Below are positions 23,791 through 37,254 of a DNA stretch of 64,000 nucleotides, in pieces. The stretch lies in contig CAJNDS010002145.1 of assembly GCA_905221605.1 (NCBI GenBank), positions 438,501 through 502,500 of the forward strand. The letters are read 5' to 3'. A program made the position numbers and the translations under genes. The stretch comes from Symbiodinium natans. Taxonomy: Eukaryota; Sar; Dinophyceae; Suessiales; Symbiodiniaceae. The notes below the pieces were generated by a model. That model had not been told where the DNA came from, did not search any database, and saw nothing but the letters and a program-made list of their open reading frames with translations. Positions within the stretch are counted from its first letter, which is position 1. Every line of letters begins with the position of its first letter.

Positions 23791-26700
23791 TGCTTGTGCA
23801 TGGATGCTGATCTGTTCACCATTGACCCCCCCTGCCGCCTCGAAGAGAGAATTTCCCTTCACAATATTAGGGTGATTGTCACAATGGTGGTCCCTTTTTG
23901 GGGTCCCTAGTATACTACGGCACCTAATATTTAGGGTGTCCAAGAAGGGACCCGAATCTTGACAACTACCCCATTGATCCAATATTGGAACCGCTATGAT
24001 AGAATAAACAGCTCGCAGCCTTCCGGACCTCGTTCGACCCTACCGGCTAAAGCAAGACAAAACTCATTCCAGCTTCTGCCGAAAAGCTCCTGGGTCTGCA
24101 ACCTTCGACGCATGTTTGCGTGCGGCCATCCTGCGCTTCGCATGCTTCATGCCGTTTCCACAAGGTTGGCATGGGAGACAGGTGTTCGGGTCCGGCATAG
24201 GGGAGTCAGAGCAACCTATCAGCCGCGATATGTGCCGATGAGCTACCAAGCACCCGGCAGGTGGACGAGTGAGCTGTGGTGCTTTGTTTTTGGGTGAGCG
24301 AGAGAGCGAGCAAGTGGTGGGAAGCCTATACTGCATCGGCCGATGAACAAGACATACAAGATACTCTTCTGACATTTCTGACTTACGGAAGCAAAGTTAA
24401 GGACTTATGCCACAGCTTTCTCCGCAGCATTTAACCCCGAGCCCAATGCCTGGGTAATGTTGTACAAGTACGGGTACGGAGTCCACAGCTTGTCCTCAGA
24501 TTCCGCTCGTCCTCAGATTCCGCTCGAAAGCAAAACTTCCACGGTTTCAGCAAAGCATGCGGGGTTACGTGCAATGCCAGCATCTGCCAGTTGTGTCTTC
24601 AGCTTCTCGATGTCATGCTTGTGTGCAGGCCAGATGCCTCTCACGGCTCCAGGCAGGTTCACTAACAAAAGCAATCACGACTGAGATTCAACTGACTCAG
24701 AGACATGAGACACACGAACCTTCATTGTCATGCCCCCACTAGTTGCCACCCGTGGTGCTGGCAAGCACTTCATCCGGAGTGTGCTTGCACAATGGCTCCT
24801 TATAGCAATGACAGCAATGCGAGTCGGAGATCAGACAAGTCGGTTGCCCTACCGAGCCTCTGCAGCCTAGTTCCGCAAGTTCCTCCAAGTCTCACTAAAA
24901 TTTGCGATGAAGGCCAATCGAAGGAATGGAAAACTGGGCTGATGGGATCCAGGAACATGATGCTATATGATGCAATGTCCACATCAGCAGCAAGACACAC
25001 TGCTGCTTGCAACGACAGCACACAGCAATGAACACCTTCACCGTGCACAGACTGGATGCCAGAGAGTAGTTGCGTGCGGCTCGCGTCCTGAAACAATCGT
25101 TGGCACATCAGATGGTCCTCCACACAGCTTGACCGCCCTCTCCTGTGGTTTTGCAGCCTGGCAATGAGTGGTACAATCTTGGCCTTGGTTCAGAAGATCC
25201 ACACGCGATAACATGCGATAACACTGGTTTCTCAAGCTTAGCTACCGAAAGCGAAGGCGATCCTGGCTTGCTACTGGGGGGCCCATCCGAACGAGAGCCC
25301 CCGGATCAAGACCGTAAGAGCCTCGGGACAAACCAGCGCACAGCTGCGGCATGTTACGCATCTGCTGTAAAAAACGGCAGACTCAGGCATGAACCAGCGC
25401 TTGCCATGACGATGCAGCTGCAGAATCAGTTCCAACTTTGCCTTTGACTCGATTCATGCCCCAACACTGCAAGATGCGATGCGCGAGGAAGCCAGGTGGC
25501 GATTCATAACCCACTCGAGGGTGAAGACGAGACCAGTGTAGAAAAGCCTGCAACATGGACCGCATCAGGTCACCCCTCAACTTTGGCTTAGTAGGCGCGT
25601 GCTTTGCGAAATGACCTCGACACAGTTGCTGAAGTTTCAGAAATCGCTTCTGCGCTGCCGAGCAACAGAAACGCGATGACGATCATGTTGCCCCACCTCA
25701 CAACACCAACAACACAACAATCCAGGGACATGCGCAACCACATAGAACAAAAATGCCAAGCACAGCTGAGCTGGGCCAACGGCATGTAGCGGAAGCTGAG
25801 CTCCCTCCTCAGTGCTGGCGGTGCTCTGATGTGATTCTGTGATGCTCTGCCTTCAATCCTGCTTCCATAGGACCCAATAATATCTGTCATAACACGGCCG
25901 AGATGAGCAGGCGAAGCAGAGGAGCAAAATATTCAGGTGGAAGTCGCGAGTGCAGAGGAGTTGTCGGTGCATGCTGCGATCTCAGACGTTTGGGAGTTGC
26001 CTCGTTGTGATCTATTTTCAATCGTCTGAGGCAGCTACGTTCCCTCCAGCTCCGGGCGGTAAGATGATAGTTCCACATCCTGCTCCTCATAGTCCTGCGC
26101 ATAGTGCATGTTTCTGACCAAAGCGGGTGAAGGACGTTCTGCCTTCATTCCCCACAATTGCTTGTAGCGCTCGCTGATGTTCCTATGCGGCCATGGGGCA
26201 TTTTCCATTAACTCTGCTCAAACAGACACACTGGCTGGCGGCTTGCTGAGGCAAGAACTCCCAACTACGGCCAAACAAGACAGTCCTTGCCAGGCATATC
26301 TGCAACAAAGGCAAACGTGCACGAAGATAACCGCTGAACGAAGTCGTCTGTTTCGCCTCTCATCTCACAGCTATCTAAGCTGTATCCCATCTTCGCTCAT
26401 TCATCATGCAAGCTCTGCTCGGTTTCTCGAGTGGTTGCATGCCCGCGCTTGGACGCACACATGGCGTACATGTGCTATTGACACACTGGTTGAATTGGTT
26501 CAGCTGAGTATCCAAAACAGGAGGGCGCAGGAGAATGCCTGCAAAAAAGGAAAGACCATTCACGCCATGTTGCACACAGAAAAGTAGACTCATGAAATCT
26601 GGAACATGCAAGCCTTTCCAACCCAGCGCAGGCTCCTCTTTCTGGCTTTCAGCTACAGCAGCAGTCCAGCCAGCACACGCAAAAGTCCTCAAATCATCCA

Positions 26701-29525
26701 AGACCGCCCCCGAAAGTGGCACCTGAGAGAACTGGGAACGCGACTGCAACCATGCGCACACAGCCTGTTTCTGCTGCCAAGGGGCAAACACACCCAAAAA
26801 TGCCTTGCAGGATGGCAAGCTTCTGCAAACATGCGGTCGTGCCACTGGCGACAATGCAAGACACCCATAACTCAAGCCATGGGTATCAGTACGGTATCAG
26901 AACCCACGATAGAGCCAAGAAGGCTTCTGAACATACAAAAACATGATTTTGCCAACATCTGATGGCCCCCGTTCATTCCGAGGATGTCTCAAGACTGAGT
27001 ACCAGTCTCGTCTGCAGATCGGCACACCCAAAGCGAGAAACTCAAGAGCCGATCTGCGTTGATCTCTGTGTTGATCTCTGTGTTGTCTACGTGCAGAGGA
27101 ATCGCCAACGCTCAACGAAAGCTAGCCCCGCATTCTACGCTTTCTTGGGTGGAGCAGCAGTCAGTAGGCATCAGCCGATTCTACTGCCATGGAGCACAGC
27201 TTTCTTTTCAAATCCAGCTGGCAGCAGCTGCACTTGTTTGGCGCGCAGCCGTTGCAGTTCATGTGTGCACAAAGTTTCAGGCAAGCTGCCAAGGCCATCA
27301 CATACCGGATGTAATGTGTGTAGAAGAGAAAGAAGAAGGCAACCTCCTGCAAACACTGACCCTCCCATCGAAACCGCAAACAGACAAATGCCGCAGTGAC
27401 AACACGCAGTCTTGCTGCTGGCCAACATGCACCAGAAGGCACAAGAAAACGGCTCCTCACCAAAATAGTCCCGAACTTGTTGGCTTCCAGACCTATGCCA
27501 ACTGATGTTAACCGTTGTCAATGGATGTGAAAGTATGCCAGCAAATACTCATGTTGCAATCACCAGAGATCCACACAAGGCTGGTGGACACAGCATTCGT
27601 GATGTCCGGGCCCACCGTGACATCAGATGCGATAAAAGCTGGGCCTTAACCAACCAGGACTTTCTCTTGAACAGCATAGCGCCCGTCGATGATGAGTCCA
27701 TGATTTTATCAGGACTGTGTCACCAGCTTCGCAACACGGGAAGTACTTCACCATGACCTGTAGGTATGTTGGAAGCATGATGTTGCTTCTGGCTGACAGG
27801 ATCATCCAGCCTTTTGCTCCACCATTGCCGACAAATCAACCCATCGATCGAGGCGAAGCAAGATGATGCCTCAATGCTTCCCTACAATTCTCTGCAGAGA
27901 GGACAGAGGCGCAACAACACCCCTCAATGAGAGGCCATGGTGAGCTGCAAGTGTATGCAAGCAGCTTATGGGCTTTCTTCAGCCGTGACAACAGTAAGCC
28001 GAGAAGCGAATTTCGTCGACTTGTCGGAAAGGCTGGAAGGAAGGCGCCATAGCAACCTGGCAGAGGCACAAGAACATCAATGGCGAAAAGGAATGGATGC
28101 CAGGTGGACCTTGTACGAAGTAAAACCACAAACAGGCTGTCCATCTTGATTCCTGGTGACAAGAGAATCCAAGGATATCCAAGAAGATCTAAGAATCACA
28201 CGCAGTTCACTCCGGGCATTCGAGGCCCTTCAAAATGTCGAGATTCTGCATTGGTTCCTGTCCCGGCCAGTTGCCCCAAGCGTCCATGCCTTCATATGCC
28301 TCCTGTCCGATCTACTCGCATTGCCACATGACTCAGATCCACCAGTTTAACACGCACTCTGCACAGCGCCAGTCCTCAGTGAATGGCATACCTGCGAAAG
28401 TTCCCCGCACAGATGCATGGTCTCAAAAACAAACAGAAACCTGCGGCTCAGCAGCGGTACCGGTACCGCTCTGCAAGCTCCTTACGAGCTCAAGCTGCTC
28501 GAGAAATGCAACCATATGCGGCCAGAAGATATTCCAAGCTCTGAACCCACACAAGCTACAGAATACAGAATGTGTCCTGGATCAGCAGCCCATTGCGGTC
28601 CAGTCCAACTCGCATAAAGACTTCATCACCTCAGCTCTGAAGACCGCATGCGATGCCTAGCTGCCACTGTGCTAGATGCAAAAAGAGGTTGCGAACCAGA
28701 TCTGTTATGCGCGGCCCTTTTTTGGCTTCCTCCAATGGGCAAATTTCACATGGCAGATCATGCACGGCCAAGCCACCATCAATGCTCTCGAAGGTGTCAA
28801 CCTCTGGCAGCGACACGAAAAACAAACACAAAAACAAAGTGGGAAGCCACTGAGAGCCTTGAAAGATGTTCTCTTGCAAAGCTCCAAAAACTTGGTCCTG
28901 ATGACGTCCTGGTGGCCCAGTGCATATGCAAAGCAAACACTAGCTTAAGTTGTTGAGGAATTGAGGAGGCAGGCCACCTGGTATACCTGCTGTGTCACGG
29001 AATCGCTTCGCAAGAGCGCAAAGCCTGTGCAACAGACAGTGCATTTCTTCACCACGGTTGTAGAATGCTGTAAAGCAGCAACTCTTGTATCTCCGAATTA
29101 CTTTGCTATGTCCTGGCCAGGACACCATCTTCCAGAGTTTGCTGGCCTAAGATGGTGCAGGCGAAGGCTGCCTCCGGAATTTGCCACGCTAACTCGAATT
29201 GAAAATCCATTTGCGATCCAGCAGCTGTCAGCATTCATCTTTCGCACAAAGATGTCTTTCGCTTTCTGGAGCGTCACATGCGAAGCACATGTACGGACGA
29301 GAGGCTATCTTCCCAAGGTAAAAGATCCCTGAGAAACCATGCCTCGAACGGCATGCTGACCATCTCGTCCTCATCAATGCTGCCTCCAGCAGCCTGGCCT
29401 CACAAGAAGCATTAGAGAAATGGCCATTTGATTACTGCAGTGGCTGCTCGTTTCTGCCTTGCCGTGGCCTTGCTCGCACGCTGCAGATCCACGTGCTCAA
29501 TTTGCATACATCCAAGAACACCCTT
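23791..29525. other. No recognised gene
   Basis: I found no family match on either strand. Composition looks like ordinary dinoflagellate intergenic or intronic DNA. The longest frame is minus 26375-26875. A short palindromic GGTACCGGTACC word is at about 28457-28468. Confidence 0.4.
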
Positions 29526-29529
29526 CTCA

Positions 29530-30990
29530 TAGGTGTCACGAGTACGTTTTTCAGACTTTGAATTGTGTAGAGCTTGAAACGACAAGGAACACTTGACACT
29601 TTGGAGCTTGAAAGTGTGAAACTTTGAAGAAAATGACGATCGACATAGAGTTCGAAAGTTTGGAATTTGAAGTGTAAAAAGGGATTTCGAAATCGAACGC
29701 TTGAGGCGAGAGGGAGTTTCGAAGTTTGAAGACGCTGAGATCAAGCACACACGCATGAGACCTGAAACGGCGGGACCGGCTCTCGAGTTCGAACGTCTCA
29801 ACGGCGTCGAGTTCGGAGTTCGTGCCCCGCTTTTTGAAGCCGTGCAAGCTGGCTTCAAAAGCATAAGAAATCCTACAAGCTTGCTTCGAAGGCGTACGAA
29901 CCCTGGCCAAACCGATCATGCGAGCATTTACTGGGCGGGGGGGCTGCGCCCCCCAACCGCCCCCCCTGCACTTTTTTTACCCCGCACAAGCTTAATACCA
30001 AAAATTAGGTACCTTTCCGAGCCCATCACGCGAGCATTGCGCCACGCTTTTCTTAAGCCGTGCAAACTTGCTGCAAAAGCAGACCAAGCTTCTCCAAACC
30101 CATCATGCGAGCAATGTGTTACCAAATCGGGGTGGGCTGCGCCTCCCACAACCCACACGCTTTTGCAAACCGTGCAAGCTTGCTTCGAAAGCATATGTGA
30201 AAGCATGTGAATCCTGTCCCTACACGCATCGTGTTTGTAAATGTGGGGGGGGACTGCCCCTGACTGCCCTCACCCCATGCACGTGCACGTGACGTTTTCA
30301 AACCTTCAACCTCTCAAACTTTCGAACTCCAAACGTTCAAAATCGTTCAAACATGGGAAACTCTGGAGCTCCTAGCCGTCAAACTTTCGAACTCATATTG
30401 TTTCAAACTCTCGAACTCGCAAACTCGAACCGGCGTCAAACCATCGTACTCTCAAACTTTGAAGCAGTGCAATATTCACAATCTTTCAACTCGAACGGGC
30501 TTCGAACTTCGAACTCTCAAACTCCAGATCTTTCAAACTTTAAAACTCGCGTCGAGGCCTGCCCGACACACGTATGAGCTCAAACTCCAAACTCGAATCA
30601 AACTCTGACACTCTCGAACTCGACCACAGCTCAAACTTTCGAATTCGAGAGGCTTCACATGCTCGAGATCTCATTCTCGAAACTCCGTCGAACTCCGAAC
30701 TTTCAGCCTTTGAACTTTTTTCAAAGTCGAGATCGCATTCAAAAAGTTGGGGGTTGAGCTTGAGAGGAGACACTCGAGCTCGAGCGTTTAAAGTTTCGAG
30801 CTCATGGGTTTGCAACTCTGAAAGCTTGTAAGTTTGAAGATTGAAATAGACTTGCCTTGACGAATGTTCCAACTTCAAACTCGACATGTTAAAACTTTCG
30901 AACTCTGTAATCTTTCAACTTGCGAGCTCGAAGGTCTTCGAACTCTCAAAATCTCAACTTCCAAGCACGTCGCTCGTGTCTACTCCGAGC
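29530..30990. repeat. TTCGAA-rich degenerate repeat field in two orientations
   Basis: At 29.56-29.83 kb the words read GTTCGAAAGTTTG. At 30.30-30.70 kb they read CAAACTTTCGAACTC, the reverse complement. Between them (29.84-30.24 kb) lie three to four diverged copies of a unit containing CCGTGCAAGCTTGCTTCGAAAG and CATCATGCGAGCA. Orientation flips again near 30.78-30.86 kb. Confidence 0.8.
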
Positions 30991-31402
30991 CCTAGTCTGC
31001 TGCAACACTTGTACGACTCCGGCACGGGCCTCTGGCAAACACGAAGCAGAGCGCATAGCCCTGCGTGTCGATGAGAAGTTCATTTCCAAACCTGGAAGCC
31101 GTCGATCACTGACGGAACTTCGAGTTTTCAATATCACCACCATGCGGCTCACGTTCTACCGCACATGCTGGCATGTCCAGGCACAAATTGATCACATCTT
31201 CTGTGCCAAAGTCCTGGGCACTCAAAACCAAAACAGCAGACATATCAGAAGATGTGAAAGGCGAAGACCTGCCTCAGCCAAAGAGCTTGTTTCCGGATCT
31301 CTTGCCATGTTTAGGCAGCAGCCACGTTCGTCCCATGAACGTGATCGCAATGTTCCTACACTTGGGTTTGCGCGGCAAGCATGTACGCCCATGTCCACAT
31401 GA
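30980..31402 (+). CDS. Candidate plus-strand open frame, unknown
   Basis: A frame of about 140 codons runs rightward out of the repeat field, ending at 31402. Its later part is mixed in composition (for example VDEKFISKPGSRRSLTELRV). No homology recognised and no initiation site established. A chance frame is possible. Confidence 0.2.
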   Translation, partial: LLRALVCCNTCTTPARASGKHEAERIALRVDEKFISKPGSRRSLTELRVFNITTMRLTFYRTCWHVQAQIDHIFCAKVLGTQNQNSRHIRRCERRRPASAKELVSGSLAMFRQQPRSSHERDRNVPTLGFARQACTPMST

Positions 31403-32618
31403 CACGTGCACTGGGTGTATTGACCGCCTTGAACCAAGGCTCACTTGAACCAAACTTCACGGACACAAGTTGCGCAACTTCCATCATCTATCTGATTACT
31501 ATTTTGATGTTTGAATATGGTCTTGAGGATATTTTCGCTCATCATTCGTCAGGTTTCGAATCTCTCTTCTTCTTCGTCTGCAGGCCCTGAAGGACTAGGG
31601 AAGAAAACCCTAGCCCTCGCGCACTAAGCGCGTCCAGCACGGTCTGTGGTCGGTGTGGTCGGAAATCACAACATGGTTGGGAGAGAAATCCCCCACATAA
31701 CAGAATTTGAACACCCCTACCATCACGCGATGATACTCGCTTCCCCCTTTACATACACTCTCTGTTTACGCTTTTAAGTAGACTCTCTCTGTTCCTCAAA
31801 TACTACATCAAGCCGCGCACGAGCAACCCAGAGTTTTCTGAGGGGGGCCTCTGGCCTCTTAGTTTCCACGTGGTCCCCTTAAGGAATGCAGCAAGAAAGG
31901 GATACCACCCACACAAAATGCCTCTCCCGGTCGGGCTCACCCATCTTCTCAACAATGTAGGCTATCCTTGCATGATGACCGACAACACGAAGCTCATCGA
32001 ATTTCAACACGTTAAGCCCGCTGCATGTGCTCTTCTTCCAGTTGGGGTAGTCGAGCGGTTTCTTTCTCGGTCAGCGGCACCTCAATGGACTCTCGAAAGT
32101 GACGGAGAGTGAATGTGACGGAGCGAGGAGCATCCTTTTGGGCAGTAAGGCCAAAGGTCTGGCATGGCCGCGCCAAGGGGATCCAAGGCCCGCACACCGC
32201 AATAGGCAAGAATGTGAAGAAAACCTTCCAACGCCTTCACGAAAGGCACGAAGAAAGAAACAAGAACGTGTTCAGAGCACAAAAGAAGTACATCCAAAAC
32301 TAACATCCGGCTTTCAGGTCGGAGAAGCGCTTCTAGAAGCGCCACGAGAAGTTCCCCACATATTTGCACAGTCAAAAGGGGGCAATGCTTAGTGAGCCCG
32401 GAGCGATGCCTTGAGGCGACTCCAATTGCGCCCCATTGAGGATGTCATGATCTCAGCACCATCACCATCAGCAGTTTAAGACCAGCACTCGGATATCTCT
32501 CTCGAATGTCTCGTATTTTACCGAGCTCCCGGCCTGGAAGTGCCAACAATCCAGTAGCTGCTGCAACTGCGAGGTAAACGAGAGCAGCAGCCCGAATCGG
32601 CACATCGCATCTATGGTG
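31403..32618. other. No recognised gene
   Basis: Contains a degenerate ACCCTAG/ACCCTA patch near 31605-31615. Frames at 31.87-32.40 kb on both strands overlap and are not separable. Confidence 0.4.
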
Positions 32619-32879
32619 TCAGGGTCCTAGTCTAAGACTGCAGACCTCTGCCTTCTTTAGTCTTCTTACCCTTTGTACTTGCCTTTTCTTGAGAACGTCT
32701 TTACCCCCATCCATTCTCCACCGTTTTGCGTATCCCCCTCCCCTCAGTTTGGACGCTGTGTGCGCCTGCGCACCGATGGACTCATCGGAGAGCCTCGCTC
32801 TCCTCTCCTGCGCGTTCGCGGACGACACGCGCACCAAAACGGGGCAGGCAGCCAAAAGAGCAAGAGAGAGAGCTCTCAA
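32619..32879 (-). CDS. Candidate N-terminal exon with signal peptide
   Basis: The minus frame starts MRALSLALLAACPVLVRV. This is a typical short charged start, hydrophobic core and small-residue region, so a secretory signal peptide is likely if the frame is used. After the predicted cleavage region it is basic and hydrophilic. The frame stops at 32619, but the real exon probably ends earlier. The opposite strand is also open, with a tempting but isolated AFADD word that I do not regard as a polymerase motif. Confidence 0.35.
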   Translation of the reverse strand: MRALSLALLAACPVLVRVSSANAQERRARLSDESIGAQAHTASKLRGGGYAKRWRMDGGKDVLKKRQVQRVRRLKKAEVCSLRLGP

Positions 32880-33933
32880 CGAGTCGAAGAATGTGGGAGT
32901 TCTGTTCGAGAGCTCACAGCTCTGGTCTCCAGCATTGCTGCCGTTGGAGACAAGGGGCTTCCAGGCTCGCGCGCCATGTCCAAAAAAAGACTGCTCAGAT
33001 CTTGTTCACGGCTTGTGGTGCGGCCAGTCTGCTTTCACATGCATCATGTTGAATTCGAACGCCCTAGATGCAAAGACTGTTGTACACTTTGGAGCTTGGG
33101 GCTTGCGTATAGTGTTTCTGCCAGAACACAGCAAGCTGCAGGAATCTAACTCGCCACATCGGCCACATTGGATCAAAAAATGATAGAGCATTGCAGTCCG
33201 TTTTCACGTCCAACTTGCCGGAGTCCAGGTGGTGCTGACCAAAGATCTTGGGGCTAAGTTCTGCGCGGCCTGCCGCAGCCTGCTACTGTATGCAGCCAGG
33301 CTCAGACTGCTCCATGAAGACCGTACAATGAGGCTGGAGATTTCTTGGAGACGATGAGAGGAAGCTGAGGTCACTGAGGGTCAAAGCTCGAAGCACGAAG
33401 TTTTGCCGCAGAGCTTACCAAAGCGCAGTGGGTTCCTCACTGGCCGACAAAAAACAATCTCAAGACTCTACAGTAAACGTATGAAACTTTTTATGTATAG
33501 GCCATATAAGTGTTGAAAAATGAGAACTTGCAGCTAAGCAAAGACCATCTGAGCAACGGGAGCGATGCGTCTTCCTCTCTGGCCTCACCTTGTGGTTGAG
33601 AAGAGAGCGCCTCTTCCAAGTGGTTGAATATCAGCCTGACAGCAGCAGTTAGGTTAGCAGCCACTTGCAATACAGCAACCCCACACCAGCCTTATACGAC
33701 ACGGAACTACGGCTGCGGTGCAGCGAAGCCCGGAGTTTTGTGCCTGTTGTTGTAGACGATTCGAGGAAAATCTTTGTCGCTCGGGCGATACTCGGAATGC
33801 AGTCCGGCTCGAAAATTTGCAGATTCGGTTCCGATACGCTCAATGTGGGACCTTAGATAAGCTGCGAGGACAACTGACGTGCCAGGTCACTACCTAACAC
33901 TACGCCTTTCCTTCGAGCATCCTGCTTCAACTT

Positions 33934-34150
33934 CTAACCCAGCATGATCTTGTGGTGCACTTTGCAACGCTCAATCATGTCAGGAAGCCACGTGTCTTGA
34001 TCCACTCGACCCTTGAAGGCATGCTTCAAATGGTCAATTGCAAACATCCACGTGTTCATTGCTGCCTCCACCTCGTGTGAGCGCTCTCTCCCGTGATAAT
34101 TTCTTGCCCCTTCAAAGAAAAGTGCGCCTACCCAATGCAGCAAACCTGGT
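33934..34150 (-). CDS. Candidate terminal exon, unknown protein
   Basis: After a plausible acceptor (CTGACCAG) the minus frame reads a compact, well-mixed sequence that includes RERSHEVEAAMNTWMFAIDH and ends KVHHKIMLG at a stop at 33934. It looks like a real C-terminus, but I do not recognise it. The preceding exon was not found. Confidence 0.35.
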
Positions 34151-34600
34151 CAGAATAACAAACAACACAGTACTGGTGGTTCAAGACGCATCAGGGCAAT
34201 GCTCTCCTTTGCCAGCATCACAGGCACGCAGCGCCTCACACTTTGCCGTCCTCAATGCCACCCAGCCATGGGGCAGGCGAGCTGGCGCGCAATCAGCTGT
34301 CCCCGAAATCCAGTGAGGCAGAAAAGCGCGGCCTGGCGATGACTGGATCTTTTGGATCAGACACAGGAGTTTGACGGAAATGAAGTTTCCAGACCCCTTT
34401 AGACTTCAAGCCCAGTTGGCTGATTCAGTCTGGGAGCAAGCATCACAGTCTTTACCTCAGAGGCCTGCATTTGATTGGGCATGAAAAACATTGACGGAAG
34501 GTGCAGCTGGAAGTTTCGCATCCCTTGAAAGACAGCAAGGACCGGGGTGAGGCAGCCCGGGGCGTGGCAGGGAAGTGGATTTGGGGGGATCTGAACTGCC

Positions 34601-34966
34601 TTGGCCTGCGAAAGACATGCTTTTTGGGTGCATTTCATCAACCATCGGCTCTCACTGGACGAGGTGGGAGGTCAGCTTTGGGCCTTGGTGTCGGGACACG
34701 CGACGGTCGAGGCACTACTTGTGGCATTGAACCACGAGGCAATCCAGGAGGCGAAGATTGGTGTGAATCTAATGCACCAGGGTGAATGTGGAGACCATTG
34801 TCGAATGAACGAGTATCGGAGCGCAAACCACCTGGCTTGGAGCACGTGGAACGAGGTGAAGGTGCTCAGCTGGGAGGTCGCATGGATCAAGGGCGAGGTG
34901 GAGATGCTTTCGATCAGCCCGAAGCTGCACCAAGCCGAGCGCGAACGCTACGACGCCAGAATCTAG
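34601..34966 (+). CDS. Candidate plus-strand open frame, unknown
   Basis: About 120 codons with protein-like composition (for example LSLDEVGGQLWALVSGHATV). It ends at a stop at 34964-34966. The local DNA is GC-rich relative to its flanks. No family recognised; the start is unclear because the frame is open a little upstream of the first Met. Confidence 0.3.
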   Translation: MACERHAFWVHFINHRLSLDEVGGQLWALVSGHATVEALLVALNHEAIQEAKIGVNLMHQGECGDHCRMNEYRSANHLAWSTWNEVKVLSWEVAWIKGEVEMLSISPKLHQAERERYDARI

Positions 34967-36790
34967 GACGCAAATAACGGGGTTTGGAATGTTTGGACAC
35001 GGACGGGGCAAGCCTTGCATCCAAGAATTGTGGGGCCAGTGAGGGAATTGGAAGGGCACCGCCTTTGCAAGTTCAGAGAAGGGTGGTCCTCTTTTGTCCT
35101 CTTGATTCCTCCCTCCGTGTCGCGCTGGCCATGTAGGAGTGGGCATCAAGGCCAAGTGGGCTGTCAAGGATACAGACAGTGCATATCAAGTGGGGTTCTG
35201 CGAGCGAAACGAACAGCAGAGAGTGGGGGTGGGAGGGGTGGCGGGGGGGTGGTGTGCCCACCCCCACCAAGACTTTGAAAATAAAGCTTCCTAGCATCTG
35301 CTCGCAAGATTCTCGTTGTTCAGAGTGGTACAATAATTGGTGCATTCATAACCGTCGGTGAGACATGCCACACACCTTTTCCCAAATCAATGATTGCAGT
35401 TTTTCCACAGTAAGAACGAGCTCAACAACAGGAGGTTTAATTAGCATCATTATGCAGCCAGCTCCATACAAATTGGACAAATGTTGGGAAGTTTCTTGGG
35501 AAGCAGTGAGCATGAAAACCAAGGCATCTACGTTCAAGTAGTTTGCTGGGAGGTGTTGCGAAGGCCCGGAAATTATGAAATGATGTCTGCTCACAACATT
35601 CTCCATTTCCGCAGGGGAAAAAGACTTGCCACTCCCCGTTCCCTTTCAGGGCTCAAGGTTTGCCGGTTAACATCATCTGGGCTTGGTGGGTTAAGATCGC
35701 CTTGAAAAAATGAGTGGTTGTGGGGATGAGAACGTACTATTCCGCAGCTCGTCTTTCGGGCACATCACCCACGATTTCCACACGTTTTCCATTTAACATT
35801 GTAATGTGACCGTTGTCCCAAAATCTATGTCGTTTCAACATTACTTCTCCATTCACGGTTCACCGTAGACGCTTGACTGGAGGAACTCAAGACCCGGCAT
35901 TCCTGAATAGTCACCGAAACCCCACATGAAACCAGCTCTCAGGTCAAGCCCCTCAGACCTGCACTGAGAGTATCTGACTTGTAGAACAACACGCAACAGA
36001 GAGACAATGAGCAAAAGCAGCCAAAAATCATCAGAAAACCATATAAGATGCAATTTAAGGTCCTAGGATGCAGGGCTTGAGGGATTAGAGCTCCCAAACC
36101 TTCAACCCGAAACCTCGTGGGCTTGAAAAGCCCCCCCATACCATGGGGTGAAATAGAACCAGTGACCGGTGGAGTTCAAACAACCTGGCAAGTCTGAGCT
36201 GCCGGGGCAAAAGGAGACACCTACCGGAGTGCCTTGCCGGCTGTACACTGTGTTGAGGCTGGTAACGCCAAGGGCGCCAAGGTGTTACACCTCAACATGA
36301 TAGAGGCAATACCCGGAAAGCTTTGCCCGAGCAGGGTATTCTTCCCAGTCTCTGCCTGTGCAGAGAGGAGCTGAAGTCCCCACGTGCCTCATCCTTGCTA
36401 TTGTCATCACTTTTTGCAAACGCAACGTCCAACAGTGACGACACGAGGATGAAACGGCGACCGGGGTCCGCGGAGCTTTCCAAAACACGCACTTGGGATA
36501 AAAAAAATTGCGGACGTGCGCTCATGCAGACCGCGATCTATAACTCAAGACATCGCAAGACCAAAAACTGTTGCCCACATGTAGCATTGATGGAATTAAC
36601 TGCGAAACGACCCCTCCCTAATCACCCCTTTTTTTACATTGAAACGCTTGCACGTGACCCCCCTGTTCCCAGAAACTTTCAACGATAAACAACAATTCGG
36701 ATGGGGTTGACGTGATAACTTATACAATATGTCAAATATTTATAACTATATTCGACATATCTAAAAGAAACTAGAAGAGGGATGGCCCGA
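34967..36790. other. No recognised gene
   Basis: A minus frame at 36300-36525 is moderately protein-like (VSSLLDVAFAKSDDNSKDEA). An AT-rich patch with TATA/ATAT words lies at 36715-36765. Confidence 0.4.
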
Positions 36791-36794
36791 AAGC

Positions 36795-36965
36795 ATCGAT
36801 TTGCCGTGCGTTGACTCCATGCACTTGACTCTTTGCAATCGAACTGTATGCACTTGGAGAAATGTATGCCCTTACATGGTTGCATAGTCACTTGTACACT
36901 GCACTTGTATGCACTGGAACTGCATGGCATTCAAGTGTGTGGAGTTGAATGCCATGCACTTGTGG
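36795..36965. repeat. Scattered TGCACTTG / TGCATGGCAT words
   Basis: About eight occurrences of TGCACTTG- or ATGCACTT-like words within 170 bases. The core matches the 14-bp tandem repeat at 37770-37965, so the two may share an origin. Confidence 0.6.
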
Positions 36966-37078
36966 TCAACTCTGTAGACTTTTCATCGGCGTTGAAGACA
37001 ACGCCGAGCTCCAGCGGCCGGTCGCGGCACGCACCTGCGCCGGTGCAAGGAAAGAAGCAAAAACCACACAAGCACACG

Positions 37079-37246
37079 CGCCCACGTTATTTGCGAGGAT
37101 TTCGAAGCCCCACAGTTCCGCGCCCACGTTATTTGCGAGGGTTTCGAAGCCCCAGAATTCCGCGCCCACGTTATTTGCTAGGTTTTCAAAGCCCCAGAAT
37201 TCCGCTCCCATGTTATTTGCGAGGTTTTCAAAGCCCCAGAGTTCCG
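37079..37246. repeat. Four 42-bp tandem copies
   Basis: Unit begins CGCCCACGTTATTTGCGAGG and is repeated four times with few changes. Being 42 bases long, it stays in frame: the plus frame gives a 14-residue unit APTLFARFSKPQNS and the minus frame a unit around FENLANNVGAEF. Open frames here reflect the unit length and are not evidence for a gene. Confidence 0.93.
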
Positions 37247-37254
37247 TGCCCACG

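Noticed and set aside
32800-32880. AFADD word in a plus frame, resembling the reverse-transcriptase YADD/FADD motif
   Set aside because: No other polymerase motif lies at the right distance, and the opposite frame is a better signal-peptide exon.
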